From NCBI RefSeq assembly GCF_900187565.1, contig NZ_FYED01000006.1, positions 62,001-126,000 on the forward strand: DNA of 64,000 nucleotides. The letters run 5' to 3'. A model generated the notes under the pieces. That model had not been told where the DNA came from, did no database searches, and was given only the letters and a program-made list of their open reading frames with translations. Positions 56,873 to 64,000 of this stretch are shown piece by piece (position 1 is the stretch's first letter; every line of letters starts with the position of its first letter). Position numbers and translations under genes: made by a program. This DNA comes from Pseudomonas sp. Irchel 3A7 (GTDB lineage Bacteria > Pseudomonadota > Gammaproteobacteria > Pseudomonadales > Pseudomonadaceae).

Positions 56873-58375
56873 TTACAGCCAGTAGCTCACGGCGTACCAA
56901 CCCAACACACCCATCACCACCGTATACGGCAGCGCCATCCACACCATGCGCCCGTAAGACAGGCGAATCAGCGGGGCAATCGCCGACGTCAGCAAAAACA
57001 GAAACGCCGCCTGGCCATTGGGCGTGGCCACGCTAGGCAGGTTGGTGCCGGTGTTGATCGCGATGGCCAGCGTCTCGAAATGCTCTCGGCTCATGTGCCC
57101 GGCAATGAACGCCTGTTTCACTTCGGTGATGTAGATCGTCGCGACGAACACGTTGTCGCTGATCGCCGAGAGCAGGCCATTGGCAATGAACAGCATGCCC
57201 GGTTGTTGATCGACCGGCAGGGCCAGTACCCACTGGATCAATGGCTTGAACAGTTGCTGATCGTGGATCACTGCCACCACGGCGAAGAACACCACCAGCA
57301 GGGCGGTGAACGGCATCGCGTCCTTGAAGGCAGTGCCGAGACGGTGTTCGTCGGTAATCCCGGTGAACGCGGTGATCAGCACAATCACCATCAAACCGAT
57401 CAAACCCACTTCCGCGACATGAAACGCCAGCCCGGCAATCAGGATCAGTGCTGCAACTGCCTGCACGATAAGCGCTGCACGCTGGCGCGCGGTGCGCTCG
57501 GCATTGTCTTGGGCGGCATAATCGGCCAGCACGGCCCGTACGTTGTCGGGCAGCAACGTGCCGTAACCGAACCAGCGCAGTTTCTCCAACAGGACGCAGG
57601 TCACCAGGCCGGCCACCAATACCGGCAGCGAAACCGGCGCGATCTTCAGAAAGAATTCGACGAAGTGCCAACCCATCTCATGTCCGATCAACAGGTTCTG
57701 CGGCTCGCCCACCAGCGTACAGACGCCACCCAGGGCCGTGCCGACGGCACCGTGCATCAGCAGACTGCGCAGGAAGGCGCGAAATTGATCGAGGTCTTCA
57801 TGATGGAGTTTGGGCAGGTGACGGTCGTCGCTGAATTCGCTGTCCTGCCGCGGATCGGTGCCTGAGGCCACACGGTGATACACCGAATAAAAACCGACAG
57901 CCGCACTGATGATCACGGCGGTCACGGTCAAGGCATCGAGAAACGCTGACAGAAACGCCGACAAAAAGCAGAACATCAATGCCAGCATGGCCTTGGAGCG
58001 CACGCCAAGCAGCAAGCGCGAGAAAAGAAACAGCAGCAGGTCTTTCATGAAGTAAATCCCGGCCACCATGAACATCAGCAACAGGATCACCGGAAAGTTG
58101 TGCAGCAGTTCGTCATAAAGCGCCTGGGGCGAGGTCATCTTGAGCAACAGTGCTTCGACCAGCAACAATCCCCCGGGCATCAACGGATAGCATTTGAGCG
58201 CCATGGCCAGGGTGAAGATGAACTCCAGCACCAGCAGCCAACCCGCCGCCACCGGACCTGCGGTCCACAGCACCACTGCATTGATAATAAGAAAACCGAC
58301 AATACAGATTTTGTACCAGCGTGGTGAGTTGCCGAGAAAGTTATGCGCGAACGCCTGGGCCATGGAACCGGACAT
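56873..58375 (-). CDS. nhaB: Na+/H+ antiporter NhaB
   Basis: The 500-residue product has about 12 transmembrane segments and NhaB signatures: [18 protein letters not shown] at the N-terminus, [27 protein letters not shown] near 130, [19 protein letters not shown] near 220 and [12 protein letters not shown] near 400. It exports Na+ in exchange for H+ at the inner membrane. ATG at 58375, with an in-frame Met at codon 5. Confidence 0.93.
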   Translation of the reverse strand: MSGSMAQAFAHNFLGNSPRWYKICIVGFLIINAVVLWTAGPVAAGWLLVLEFIFTLAMALKCYPLMPGGLLLVEALLLKMTSPQALYDELLHNFPVILLLMFMVAGIYFMKDLLLFLFSRLLLGVRSKAMLALMFCFLSAFLSAFLDALTVTAVIISAAVGFYSVYHRVASGTDPRQDSEFSDDRHLPKLHHEDLDQFRAFLRSLLMHGAVGTALGGVCTLVGEPQNLLIGHEMGWHFVEFFLKIAPVSLPVLVAGLVTCVLLEKLRWFGYGTLLPDNVRAVLADYAAQDNAERTARQRAALIVQAVAALILIAGLAFHVAEVGLIGLMVIVLITAFTGITDEHRLGTAFKDAMPFTALLVVFFAVVAVIHDQQLFKPLIQWVLALPVDQQPGMLFIANGLLSAISDNVFVATIYITEVKQAFIAGHMSREHFETLAIAINTGTNLPSVATPNGQAAFLFLLTSAIAPLIRLSYGRMVWMALPYTVVMGVLGWYAVSYWL

Positions 58376-58453
58376 CGGCTACTCCTTGTATTAAGAAGCG
58401 CGCAAGTTGCCGTAAGCGAAAGAGAAGATCAAGTGCAGGAACAATAAGATGGA

Positions 58454-59743
58454 TCAGCCTAGAAAACGTGCAACGACTGCATGATAGTTACCGTCCAGTG
58501 AATAACCGGCCACGACGATATTTTTATCGGCCTGAATGGCCAATGAAGTTGCCGTATCGAGACTGCGGCCAAGTCGAGTGCGAACCCATCCGGCACCGTC
58601 GCCGAAGTTGCGATCGAGCTGCCCGTCGGCCAGATATCGACCCAGAATAAAGTCGGCCTCGACACCGCCAATGGTTGCACCGGCCGTGATCACGCTGCCA
58701 TCGGGCTGTGCCTGGGCAGCGGTCCACTGGCATCCGCTGCGGCCGATTTCCAGCAATTGCGCCTGGCCGTCGTTCCAATGCCTGTCCGGGCGGCCATTGA
58801 TGTGAAGTTTCAGGGAGAGGCAGCGCATGGGATCGCGGCTGCTGCCGAAACATTGCATATCGCCATCTTCCAGTTGGACGATCTGGCTGACTTGCGCGCT
58901 TTGTCCCTGAGCCTTGAAGCTCATGAAACCATCCACGGCAAAGCGATCGTCAAGGCTGCCGTCGGGGTTATAGCGGGCCAGCAAGCCCTCTTCGGGGAAG
59001 TTGATCGAACCACCCACCAGGATCCGGCCGTCGCGCTGCACCCTGACACTATTGAGCCAGGTGTTCATCAGCAAGTGCCTGACGATCACAAAGCCACGGC
59101 CGTTGAATGTGTTGTCCAGCTCGCCGTTGGTGTCGAGCCGAATGAGCATGCCGGCGTGATCGGCCAGTTCGAAATGATGGTTGGCCACCAGCACGATTTT
59201 ACCGTCTTGCTGGACGCCGGCATCACAGGCTTCGGCCCCCGGCACTCCGGGAGGCAGCCAGGCATCGCGAATCCCGTGGGATAGATTGCCCGGCAGTCGC
59301 ACCACACAGTAACCGTTGTCGCCAAACTGCTGGACCGGACAACCTTGTGGATCGAACAATGCTACGGCGGGAAGGGTGCGGTGGGCATTTTCATAGTGCA
59401 GGCCGGTCAGCAGAATCCGCCCGTCGGGCAATTCGTGAACCTTGCCGGCCATGGCTTCAAAGCCCGGTTCGAACTGCCCGATGACACTGCCTTTGTAGCC
59501 GAATGCCAGATCCGCCGAACCATCCTCCAGCAAACGGGCCAGGCCAAAACGACTGCCACTTGGCGTACCGACTTTTGCCGCCACCAGCAAACGTCCCTGG
59601 GAATCGATGGTGACGTCGTTGGCCAGGCTGGAAGTGCTGCCGGCGAAGTACACCTGGGTTTTACCTTGGGTGGCGAAGCTGATATCGAGCTTGCCAGCGT
59701 AACTTAATGCGGTCGGGACGGCTAAAACGGACTGGATTGACAT
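58454..59743 (-). CDS. Delta-60 repeat protein, predicted seven-bladed beta-propeller
   Basis: The 429-residue product has seven repeats of about 55 residues with the delta-60 pattern (x-DG-(R/K)-(I/L)-L-V-x-G, then L-x-R-(L/Y)-x-x-(N/D)-G-x-L-D-x-x-F-x-x-x-G). They start near residues 48, 106, 179, 237, 292, 347 and 405. The last repeat lacks its G-x-LD-x-x-F segment, and that segment is found at the N-terminus (GKLDISFATQG, 17-27), so the ring probably closes by strand exchange. There is no signal peptide. The molecular role is unknown. The ATG at 59743 has AAGGAGATGCGTG, and a las/rhl-like box lies 91 bp upstream. Confidence 0.8.
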   Translation of the reverse strand: MSIQSVLAVPTALSYAGKLDISFATQGKTQVYFAGSTSSLANDVTIDSQGRLLVAAKVGTPSGSRFGLARLLEDGSADLAFGYKGSVIGQFEPGFEAMAGKVHELPDGRILLTGLHYENAHRTLPAVALFDPQGCPVQQFGDNGYCVVRLPGNLSHGIRDAWLPPGVPGAEACDAGVQQDGKIVLVANHHFELADHAGMLIRLDTNGELDNTFNGRGFVIVRHLLMNTWLNSVRVQRDGRILVGGSINFPEEGLLARYNPDGSLDDRFAVDGFMSFKAQGQSAQVSQIVQLEDGDMQCFGSSRDPMRCLSLKLHINGRPDRHWNDGQAQLLEIGRSGCQWTAAQAQPDGSVITAGATIGGVEADFILGRYLADGQLDRNFGDGAGWVRTRLGRSLDTATSLAIQADKNIVVAGYSLDGNYHAVVARFLG

Positions 59744-60024
59744 GCACGCATCTCCTTGCGAGTCGTCGTTGTCCAGAAGTTGGTTGGCGACTTATTAGAA
59801 GATCATTCAATCCCTGAATGCCCGGATGCACAACTGGCAGAAATAACAGGCGGAGGGTCGTTGTGTGCCACAACAGTGTCTTTTCGAACCAATGGCAAGC
59901 GTGCAAAGGATTAATGTGAGCCAGTTCAAATAACGATGCGAGACACGTGCAGTTGGAAATGAAAACCAGGCAACTAACGGCAAAAAAGGAGGGCGCGGAT
60001 TACCGAAGTAATCCGCAAAAATGA
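59744..60024. other. Intergenic region upstream of propeller gene
   Basis: This 281-bp stretch holds the las/rhl-like box (59834-59849) and a CATTCA-N5-TGAATG inverted repeat (59804-59820) between that box and the propeller gene. The part near 59930-60020 shows nothing recognisable. Confidence 0.5.
59834..59849 (-). promoter_or_regulatory. LuxR-type (las/rhl-like) box upstream of propeller gene
   Basis: The minus strand reads CTGTTATTTCTGCCAG, differing from the autotransporter copy at 1094-1109 by one base. It fits CT-N12-AG and lies about 91 bp upstream of the ATG at 59743. Confidence 0.45.
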
Positions 60025-60291
60025 TCAGTGCGGCATCGACCACGACTGCAGTTTGTAACCTTCCTGGCTCAACTCTTCACGAGCCTGTTCAAGCAGGCGT
60101 TGAAGCTGCTCAGGGTCGGTATAGGCACTGCTCGGGATCTGCTTGCGGCCTATACTGTTGTTGGTTCGGTCGATGACGGTCAGGCAGAGTTCGCCATTGC
60201 CGTCCTGCGGCGCCCAGGCCACGCATTGGAAAGGTTGGAATGCGCGGTCGGCAATCAAAAGAGCTTCGTTGATACGGAGCGGGGCGTTCAT
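60025..60291 (-). CDS. Conserved small protein (88 residues)
   Basis: The ATG at 60291, preceded by GAGAGAACATCCT, is preferred to one at 60315. The soluble product has an N-terminal INEALLIADRAFQPFQCVAW, a beta-type LCLTVIDRTN segment and a C-terminal helix (DPEQLQRLLEQAREELSQEG). I do not recognise a named family, and the function is unknown. Confidence 0.72.
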   Translation of the reverse strand: MNAPLRINEALLIADRAFQPFQCVAWAPQDGNGELCLTVIDRTNNSIGRKQIPSSAYTDPEQLQRLLEQAREELSQEGYKLQSWSMPH

Positions 60292-60634
60292 AGGATGTTC
60301 TCTCAGTATGCCCAATCAAGTGATGTGCCGACGGTTGGGCTTACCGTTCGGCAGGTTACTTGTACTGATGTCCGCAACCGGGGTTCGGGTCACACACAAA
60401 TAAAAGAAATTTCAACTTTTGTTCAAATGCACATCGCAAGCACATGTTTTGAAAGCTGAATGAAAGGTTGGAGTCGTTAGGTAACTAACAATGCCGGTTC
60501 TTATAACTATTTACCCAACGACTCTATAGTCAAACGGTACAAGGCCACGTCAAATTCTTGCTAATGTTACAGCCAGGTCCGCCAAATGACTGTTTTTAAT
60601 AAAATTTCCTAGAATTTGGCGCCAAGGAACAGTC
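60292..60634. other. Divergent intergenic region upstream of sigma-54 regulator
   Basis: This 343-bp stretch is clearly more AT-rich than its surroundings (60400-60620), as expected for a regulatory region. CTATAGT at 60522-60528 could serve as a -10 element in an imperfect GACTcTATAGTC palindrome; no firm -35 or sigma-54 -24/-12 pair was found. Confidence 0.45.
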
Positions 60635-61960
60635 ATGAACGAAGCGCCTGCCTTACGACGTCTATTAGTGGTTGATCCCTGCGACGACTGCCATCGAGTA
60701 TTGCCGGGATTACGCTCCGTGGGTTGGGATGTTGACAGCTGCTCGCTGGAAAACGCCGCCGACCGAACCTGTGATGTGGGCCTGTTGCGCCTGCAGCCTT
60801 TTCACCTTGAACGCCCGGATGCCGTCAAAGAGCTGATCAGCCGCAGTGGTACGGAGTGGATTGCCGTCCTTAATCAGGAAGTCCTGCGCCTGCAGAATGT
60901 CGGGGACTTCGTCTGCGAGTGGTTTTTCGACTTCCATACCTTGCCGTTCGATGTCTCCCGGGTCCAGGTCACACTGGGGCGGGCCTTTGGCATGGCGCGC
61001 CTGCGCGGGCAGGGCACGGTGCATATCGATCAGCCCGAGCACGAACTGTTGGGCGACAGCAAGCCCATACGCGAATTGCGCAAGCTGCTAAGCAAACTGG
61101 CGCCCACCGAGTCGCCGGTATTGATCCGCGGCGAAAGCGGGACAGGTAAAGAACTGGTCGCCCGCACGCTGCATCGGCAATCCCTGCGCCACAGCAAACC
61201 CTTTGTCGCGATCAACTGTGGCGCGATTCCCGAGCACCTGATCCAGTCCGAATTGTTCGGCCATGAGAAGGGGGCCTTTACGGGGGCCCATCAACGCAAG
61301 GTCGGACGGCTGGAAGCGGCCAATGGTGGCACGCTGTTTCTCGATGAGATCGGTGATCTGCCCCTGGAGCTGCAAGCGAACCTGTTGCGTTTCCTTCAGG
61401 AAAAGCACATCGAGCGGGTAGGTGGCAGTCAGCCGATTCCCGTGGATGTGCGGGTGCTGGCCGCGACCCATGTCGATCTCGAAGCCGCGATCGAGAAGAA
61501 GCGCTTTCGCGAAGATCTGTACTATCGCCTGAACGTGTTGCAGGTCGCCACCGCGCCCTTGCGTGAGCGCAATGGTGATCTGTCGCTGCTGGCCAACCAC
61601 TTTTCCCATTTCTACAGCCATGAAACCGGCCGCCGCCCACGCAGCTTCAGTGAAGACGCCTTGGTTGCCATGGGCAAGCATGACTGGCCGGGCAATGTTC
61701 GTGAACTGGCCAACCGGGTACGTCGCGGGTTGGTACTGGCCGAGGGTCGACAGATCGAAGCGCGGGACCTGGGGTTGATCAGCCATCAGGGTATTGCCCC
61801 GCCGATGGGCACACTGGAAGAGTACAAGCACCGGGCAGAGCGCCAGGCCTTGTGCGATGTACTTAACCGCCACAGCGACAACTTGAGTATCGCCGCCAAG
61901 GTGCTGGGGATCTCCAGGCCTACCTTCTACCGTTTGTTGCACAAGCATCAGATCCGGTAA
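60635..61960 (+). CDS. Sigma-54-dependent activator with atypical N-terminal domain
   Basis: The 441-residue product has a central AAA+ domain with Walker A GESGTGKE (near 169), the sigma-54 contact loop GAFTGA (near 213), Walker B GGTLFLDEIGDLPL (near 232), an arginine-finger region FREDLYYRLNVL (near 290) and a C-terminal Fis-type HTH (NLSIAAKVLGISRPTFYRLL, near 415). The N-terminus (RRLLVVDPCDDCHRVL) resembles a receiver or FleQ/VpsR-type domain but lacks a convincing phospho-acceptor Asp pocket. It faces the fap operon from its 3' end. Control of biofilm or amyloid genes is plausible but inferred from position. Confidence 0.9.
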   Translation: MNEAPALRRLLVVDPCDDCHRVLPGLRSVGWDVDSCSLENAADRTCDVGLLRLQPFHLERPDAVKELISRSGTEWIAVLNQEVLRLQNVGDFVCEWFFDFHTLPFDVSRVQVTLGRAFGMARLRGQGTVHIDQPEHELLGDSKPIRELRKLLSKLAPTESPVLIRGESGTGKELVARTLHRQSLRHSKPFVAINCGAIPEHLIQSELFGHEKGAFTGAHQRKVGRLEAANGGTLFLDEIGDLPLELQANLLRFLQEKHIERVGGSQPIPVDVRVLAATHVDLEAAIEKKRFREDLYYRLNVLQVATAPLRERNGDLSLLANHFSHFYSHETGRRPRSFSEDALVAMGKHDWPGNVRELANRVRRGLVLAEGRQIEARDLGLISHQGIAPPMGTLEEYKHRAERQALCDVLNRHSDNLSIAAKVLGISRPTFYRLLHKHQIR

Positions 61961-61967
61961 ACCCTCT

Positions 61968-62072
61968 ACTGTAGGAACGAGCTCGCTCGCGATGGACTTG
62001 AGGACGCCACGGGGGTGTCAGGCATCCCGTGTAATCGTTAACGACCATCGCGAGCACGCTCGCTCCTACAGT
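61968..62072. repeat. Diverged REPIN-like inverted repeat
   Basis: Arms ACTGTAGGAACGAGCTCGCT and AGCACGCTCGCTCCTACAGT form a variant of the REP family (TGTAGGA type). It lies between the convergent sigma-54 activator gene and fapF, next to the shared terminator. Confidence 0.8.
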
Positions 62073-62099
62073 AAAAGCCCCGCTACGCGGGGCTTTTTT
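62073..62099. terminator. Bidirectional intrinsic terminator
   Basis: AAAAGCCCCGC-TAC-GCGGGG-CTTTTTT is a strong stem with T-runs on both strands. It terminates the sigma-54 regulator gene and the fap operon. Confidence 0.92.
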
Positions 62100-62111
62100 G
62101 TGGGTGTCGGA

Positions 62112-63392
62112 TCAGAAGTAGTACGGGAATTTCAGGCTGAAGGAAAAGTCTGGCGAGTCCTCGGTCAGACCGATGGACAGGTTGGGAACGATGGTCAGGT
62201 TGTCGGTGGCTGCCAGGGTCATGCCGATGTTGAAGTTGGCCGAGTTGTAATCGCTGTTGGTGATCGACTGCCAATCGCCGCCGTCCGGTTTGATCTTGCT
62301 CTTGCGGGCGAATTGATCGGTGACCGAGAACGACATACTCATCTTCTCGTTCAAGGCGAATGCAATGCCGGCGCCGATCTGCCAGGAATCACCCAGCTTC
62401 ACGTCCCCTTTGACCTTGGAGCCTTCCTGAGGACTGATGTCGCTGAAAGAGTCCTCCATGTTGTAGGTGTAGGACAGGCTGCCAAACAGTACGGCCGGGT
62501 CGAAGGTCTTGACCAGCGAGATACCCGGGGTGATGGCCCAGACACCATTGCCGGTAGGCAAGTCCTCGGGCACCGAGAGGTTATCGTTGCCAGGGTCATT
62601 GACCAGCTTGATGCCGTAGGGGTCTTTGCCGGTCGGCGCCTTGATGCGCAGTGTAGCGACTGCGTCGGGCAGGCTTTCCGACTCATCCAGAAACTTGTAG
62701 GCCACGCCAACGTTCACATCGCCGATGGTCGGGTCGCGGGTGACGCTGGCGTCAGACGTAACCGGGCCTGCGCCACCGGCGCCTCCGGAGGAATACGTCG
62801 ATTCGCGATAAACCACGGGAACGTTAATGTCGAACTGCCAGCGTTGTGCAACGTTGTAGCGGGCGGTCAGGTCCAGTGTCCAGTTGTCGGCCTTGATGCG
62901 GTCGAGGTTGATGTTGCCGAGAAAAATCGAGTCCAGTGCCAGGAAGCCGTTGAGCGTCAGTGCCCGGGTATCGTAGTGGGTATAGGTCAGGCCGGTTTCG
63001 ACGCTGAACTTGCCGCCACCGAAGAACCCGCTGGCTTCGTCGTACAGGTTCGATACGCTTTGTGCCGGTTCCGAGTCATCCTTGAGCGACTGCCCGTAGG
63101 AACTGCCCGTGGTTCCGGGCGCACCCGCGGCCACTGCCTGACCACCCCGGGTGGTTTCGGCAGGGGATTTGGTCAGGCGTTTGGGAGCAGGTGACGCAGG
63201 TGCCGCTTCGACTTGGCGAACGCGCTGCTCGAGTACCATCAGTGCGTTCTGTTGTGCTTCGTAACGCTGTTTCAACTCCATGAGTTCTTGTTTTAGTGCT
63301 TCAACCTGGGGATCCGTTGCTGCGTAAAGCAAAGTTGCCGGGGCCAGGCCGCTCAAACAAACGATAGCTCTGAACGTTATCGATCGGTGCAT
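62112..63392 (-). CDS. fapF: Fap amyloid outer-membrane secretion pore FapF
   Basis: The 426-residue product has a signal peptide (ending LLYA), a coiled-coil segment (about 28-65, [20 protein letters not shown] then [10 protein letters not shown]) and a Gly/Ala/Pro-rich linker. A C-terminal 12-strand-type beta-barrel ends FSLKFPYYF. This layout (coiled coil, linker, barrel) is that of FapF, which secretes FapC and FapB amyloid subunits through the outer membrane. It is last in the fap operon, 46 bp after fapE, and ends just before a bidirectional terminator. Confidence 0.9.
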   Translation of the reverse strand: MHRSITFRAIVCLSGLAPATLLYAATDPQVEALKQELMELKQRYEAQQNALMVLEQRVRQVEAAPASPAPKRLTKSPAETTRGGQAVAAGAPGTTGSSYGQSLKDDSEPAQSVSNLYDEASGFFGGGKFSVETGLTYTHYDTRALTLNGFLALDSIFLGNINLDRIKADNWTLDLTARYNVAQRWQFDINVPVVYRESTYSSGGAGGAGPVTSDASVTRDPTIGDVNVGVAYKFLDESESLPDAVATLRIKAPTGKDPYGIKLVNDPGNDNLSVPEDLPTGNGVWAITPGISLVKTFDPAVLFGSLSYTYNMEDSFSDISPQEGSKVKGDVKLGDSWQIGAGIAFALNEKMSMSFSVTDQFARKSKIKPDGGDWQSITNSDYNSANFNIGMTLAATDNLTIVPNLSIGLTEDSPDFSFSLKFPYYF

Positions 63393-63438
63393 GGGTTAGC
63401 CGTCCCTTCTGACTACATCTGATGAGACTGAGCGTAGA

Positions 63439-64000
63439 TCAGAATCCGAGAGTGCGAAGACCTTTGAGCTGATCCAGATTGCCGTTCAACGACCCGGCCG
63501 TGGTTACGTTGTCACGCAACACGACATTGAAGGATGTGAGGTTGCGGACCTGGTTGCTGCCGCCCAGCAACGTCGTATTCTGCATCAGCCCACCCTGGGC
63601 CAGGCGCTGCACGGTACTGCCCTGATTGTTGTTGGCCACGATATTGAGTTGCACGCCATTGCCGGTCGAGGAAATGCTCATCGAGCCTGCACCGTTGGCG
63701 CCGGTCAAGGTCGAGCCTGCGGCCAATGCCTGGCCCTGCTGTTGCGTTACGGGTGCCTGATTAGCCTTTTCGACGTTGATATCAACATTGTTGTAGGCCG
63801 TATTATTGTCACCGGCAGCACGCACCACTTGAGTGACCCCTTGGGTGCTGTTGAGGCCATTGCCGCCAGCAACGGTGCCGGTACCGGTGCTTTGCGAACG
63901 CGCAGAGCCGGTACCATTTTCGTCGATCATCGACACATAGAACTGCGGCTTGATGGTCGACTGCTGAATTTGCATCGAGGAACGTGCCCCGATCACATCA
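63439..64000 (-). CDS. fapE: FapE, minor Fap amyloid component (5' end off the window)
   Basis: The reading frame is open to the right edge. A GTG at 63996 is only an internal codon, since the codon before it (GAT) continues the frame, so the signal peptide and N-terminus lie outside. The visible 185 residues are low-complexity, rich in Asn, Gly, Ser, Thr and Gln (GTGTVAGGNGLNSTQG, NNTAYNNVDINV, VANNNQGSTVQR), with no cysteine. Position directly upstream of fapF and the composition identify it as FapE, a co-secreted amyloid-fibre component. The name rests largely on context. Confidence 0.8.
   Translation of the reverse strand, partial: DVIGARSSMQIQQSTIKPQFYVSMIDENGTGSARSQSTGTGTVAGGNGLNSTQGVTQVVRAAGDNNTAYNNVDINVEKANQAPVTQQQGQALAAGSTLTGANGAGSMSISSTGNGVQLNIVANNNQGSTVQRLAQGGLMQNTTLLGGSNQVRNLTSFNVVLRDNVTTAGSLNGNLDQLKGLRTLGF

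Noticed and set aside
63994..63996. GTG at 63996 as the start of fapE
   Set aside because: The frame stays open through the last bases of the window, there is no signal peptide and no ribosome-binding site; it is an internal Val codon.

Overview
The window reads as one continuous stretch of a Pseudomonas chromosome from the P. fluorescens complex. The evidence is high-GC coding sequence throughout, dense REP/REPIN repeats of the type found in this group, a PvdQ pyoverdine-maturation acylase, a GlgA-TreZ-MalQ-TreY-GlgX glucan/trehalose cluster ordered as in P. aeruginosa, and the end of a fap functional-amyloid operon. I see no rRNA, tRNA, CRISPR array, prophage or insertion-sequence transposase.

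Layout, left to right. (1) 1-5.5 kb: three minus-strand autotransporter-type genes: one cut by the left edge, one beta-barrel without a passenger, one complete. (2) 5.5-18.6 kb: an endo/exonuclease/phosphatase-fold protein, a PIG-L-type deacetylase with an altered active-site motif, then glgX, a DUF2934 gene, treY, malQ, treZ and glgA. GlgA makes alpha-1,4-glucan, MalQ and GlgX remodel it, and TreY/TreZ turn it into trehalose. The glgE-treS-glgB half of this metabolism is not in the window. (3) 19.2-23.5 kb: a D-2-hydroxyacid dehydrogenase, a secreted alpha/beta hydrolase, a YqaA/DUF411 pair, a His-rich mini-lipoprotein, a small membrane protein and a Fur-like winged-helix protein. (4) 23.7-27.1 kb: pvdQ convergent with a FecR-type anti-sigma gene that is probably fpvR. 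(5) 27.35-32.2 kb: a 1603-residue DUF6543-like (dermonecrotic-toxin-related) protein with four diverged internal modules and a C-terminal HExxH site. (6) 32.4-37.3 kb: dpkA, DUF883, a small conserved gene, then a LysR regulator, a phenol-pathway-type outer-membrane protein and a nitrilase; two near-copies of one 36-bp sequence link the LysR and nitrilase promoters. (7) 37.4-48.5 kb: GNAT, NCS2 purine permease, LysR divergent from a polyamine-type binding protein plus agmatinase, aldo/keto reductase, WYL regulator, SnoaL-like, ZapE, DinB-like, a second GNAT and a small secreted protein. (8) 48.5-53.2 kb: a Fur-box TonB siderophore receptor, the phosphoethanolamine transferase CptA and a 58-residue coiled-coil gene. 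(9) 53.4-58.4 kb: a translationally coupled gnd-zwf-HAD operon and nhaB. (10) 58.4-64 kb: a predicted seven-bladed beta-propeller protein, a small conserved gene, a sigma-54 activator, fapF and a fapE cut by the right edge.

The observations I rate highest are: the four-module zincin toxin-like protein; three CT-N12-AG (las/rhl-box-like) sites upstream of two autotransporter genes and the propeller gene although no LuxR gene is present; a passenger-less autotransporter barrel; the duplicated LysR-type operator; the HPGDE variant in the PIG-L protein; and a self-complementary centre conserved between the arms of many REPINs. Functions are from family recognition by eye; no database search was possible.
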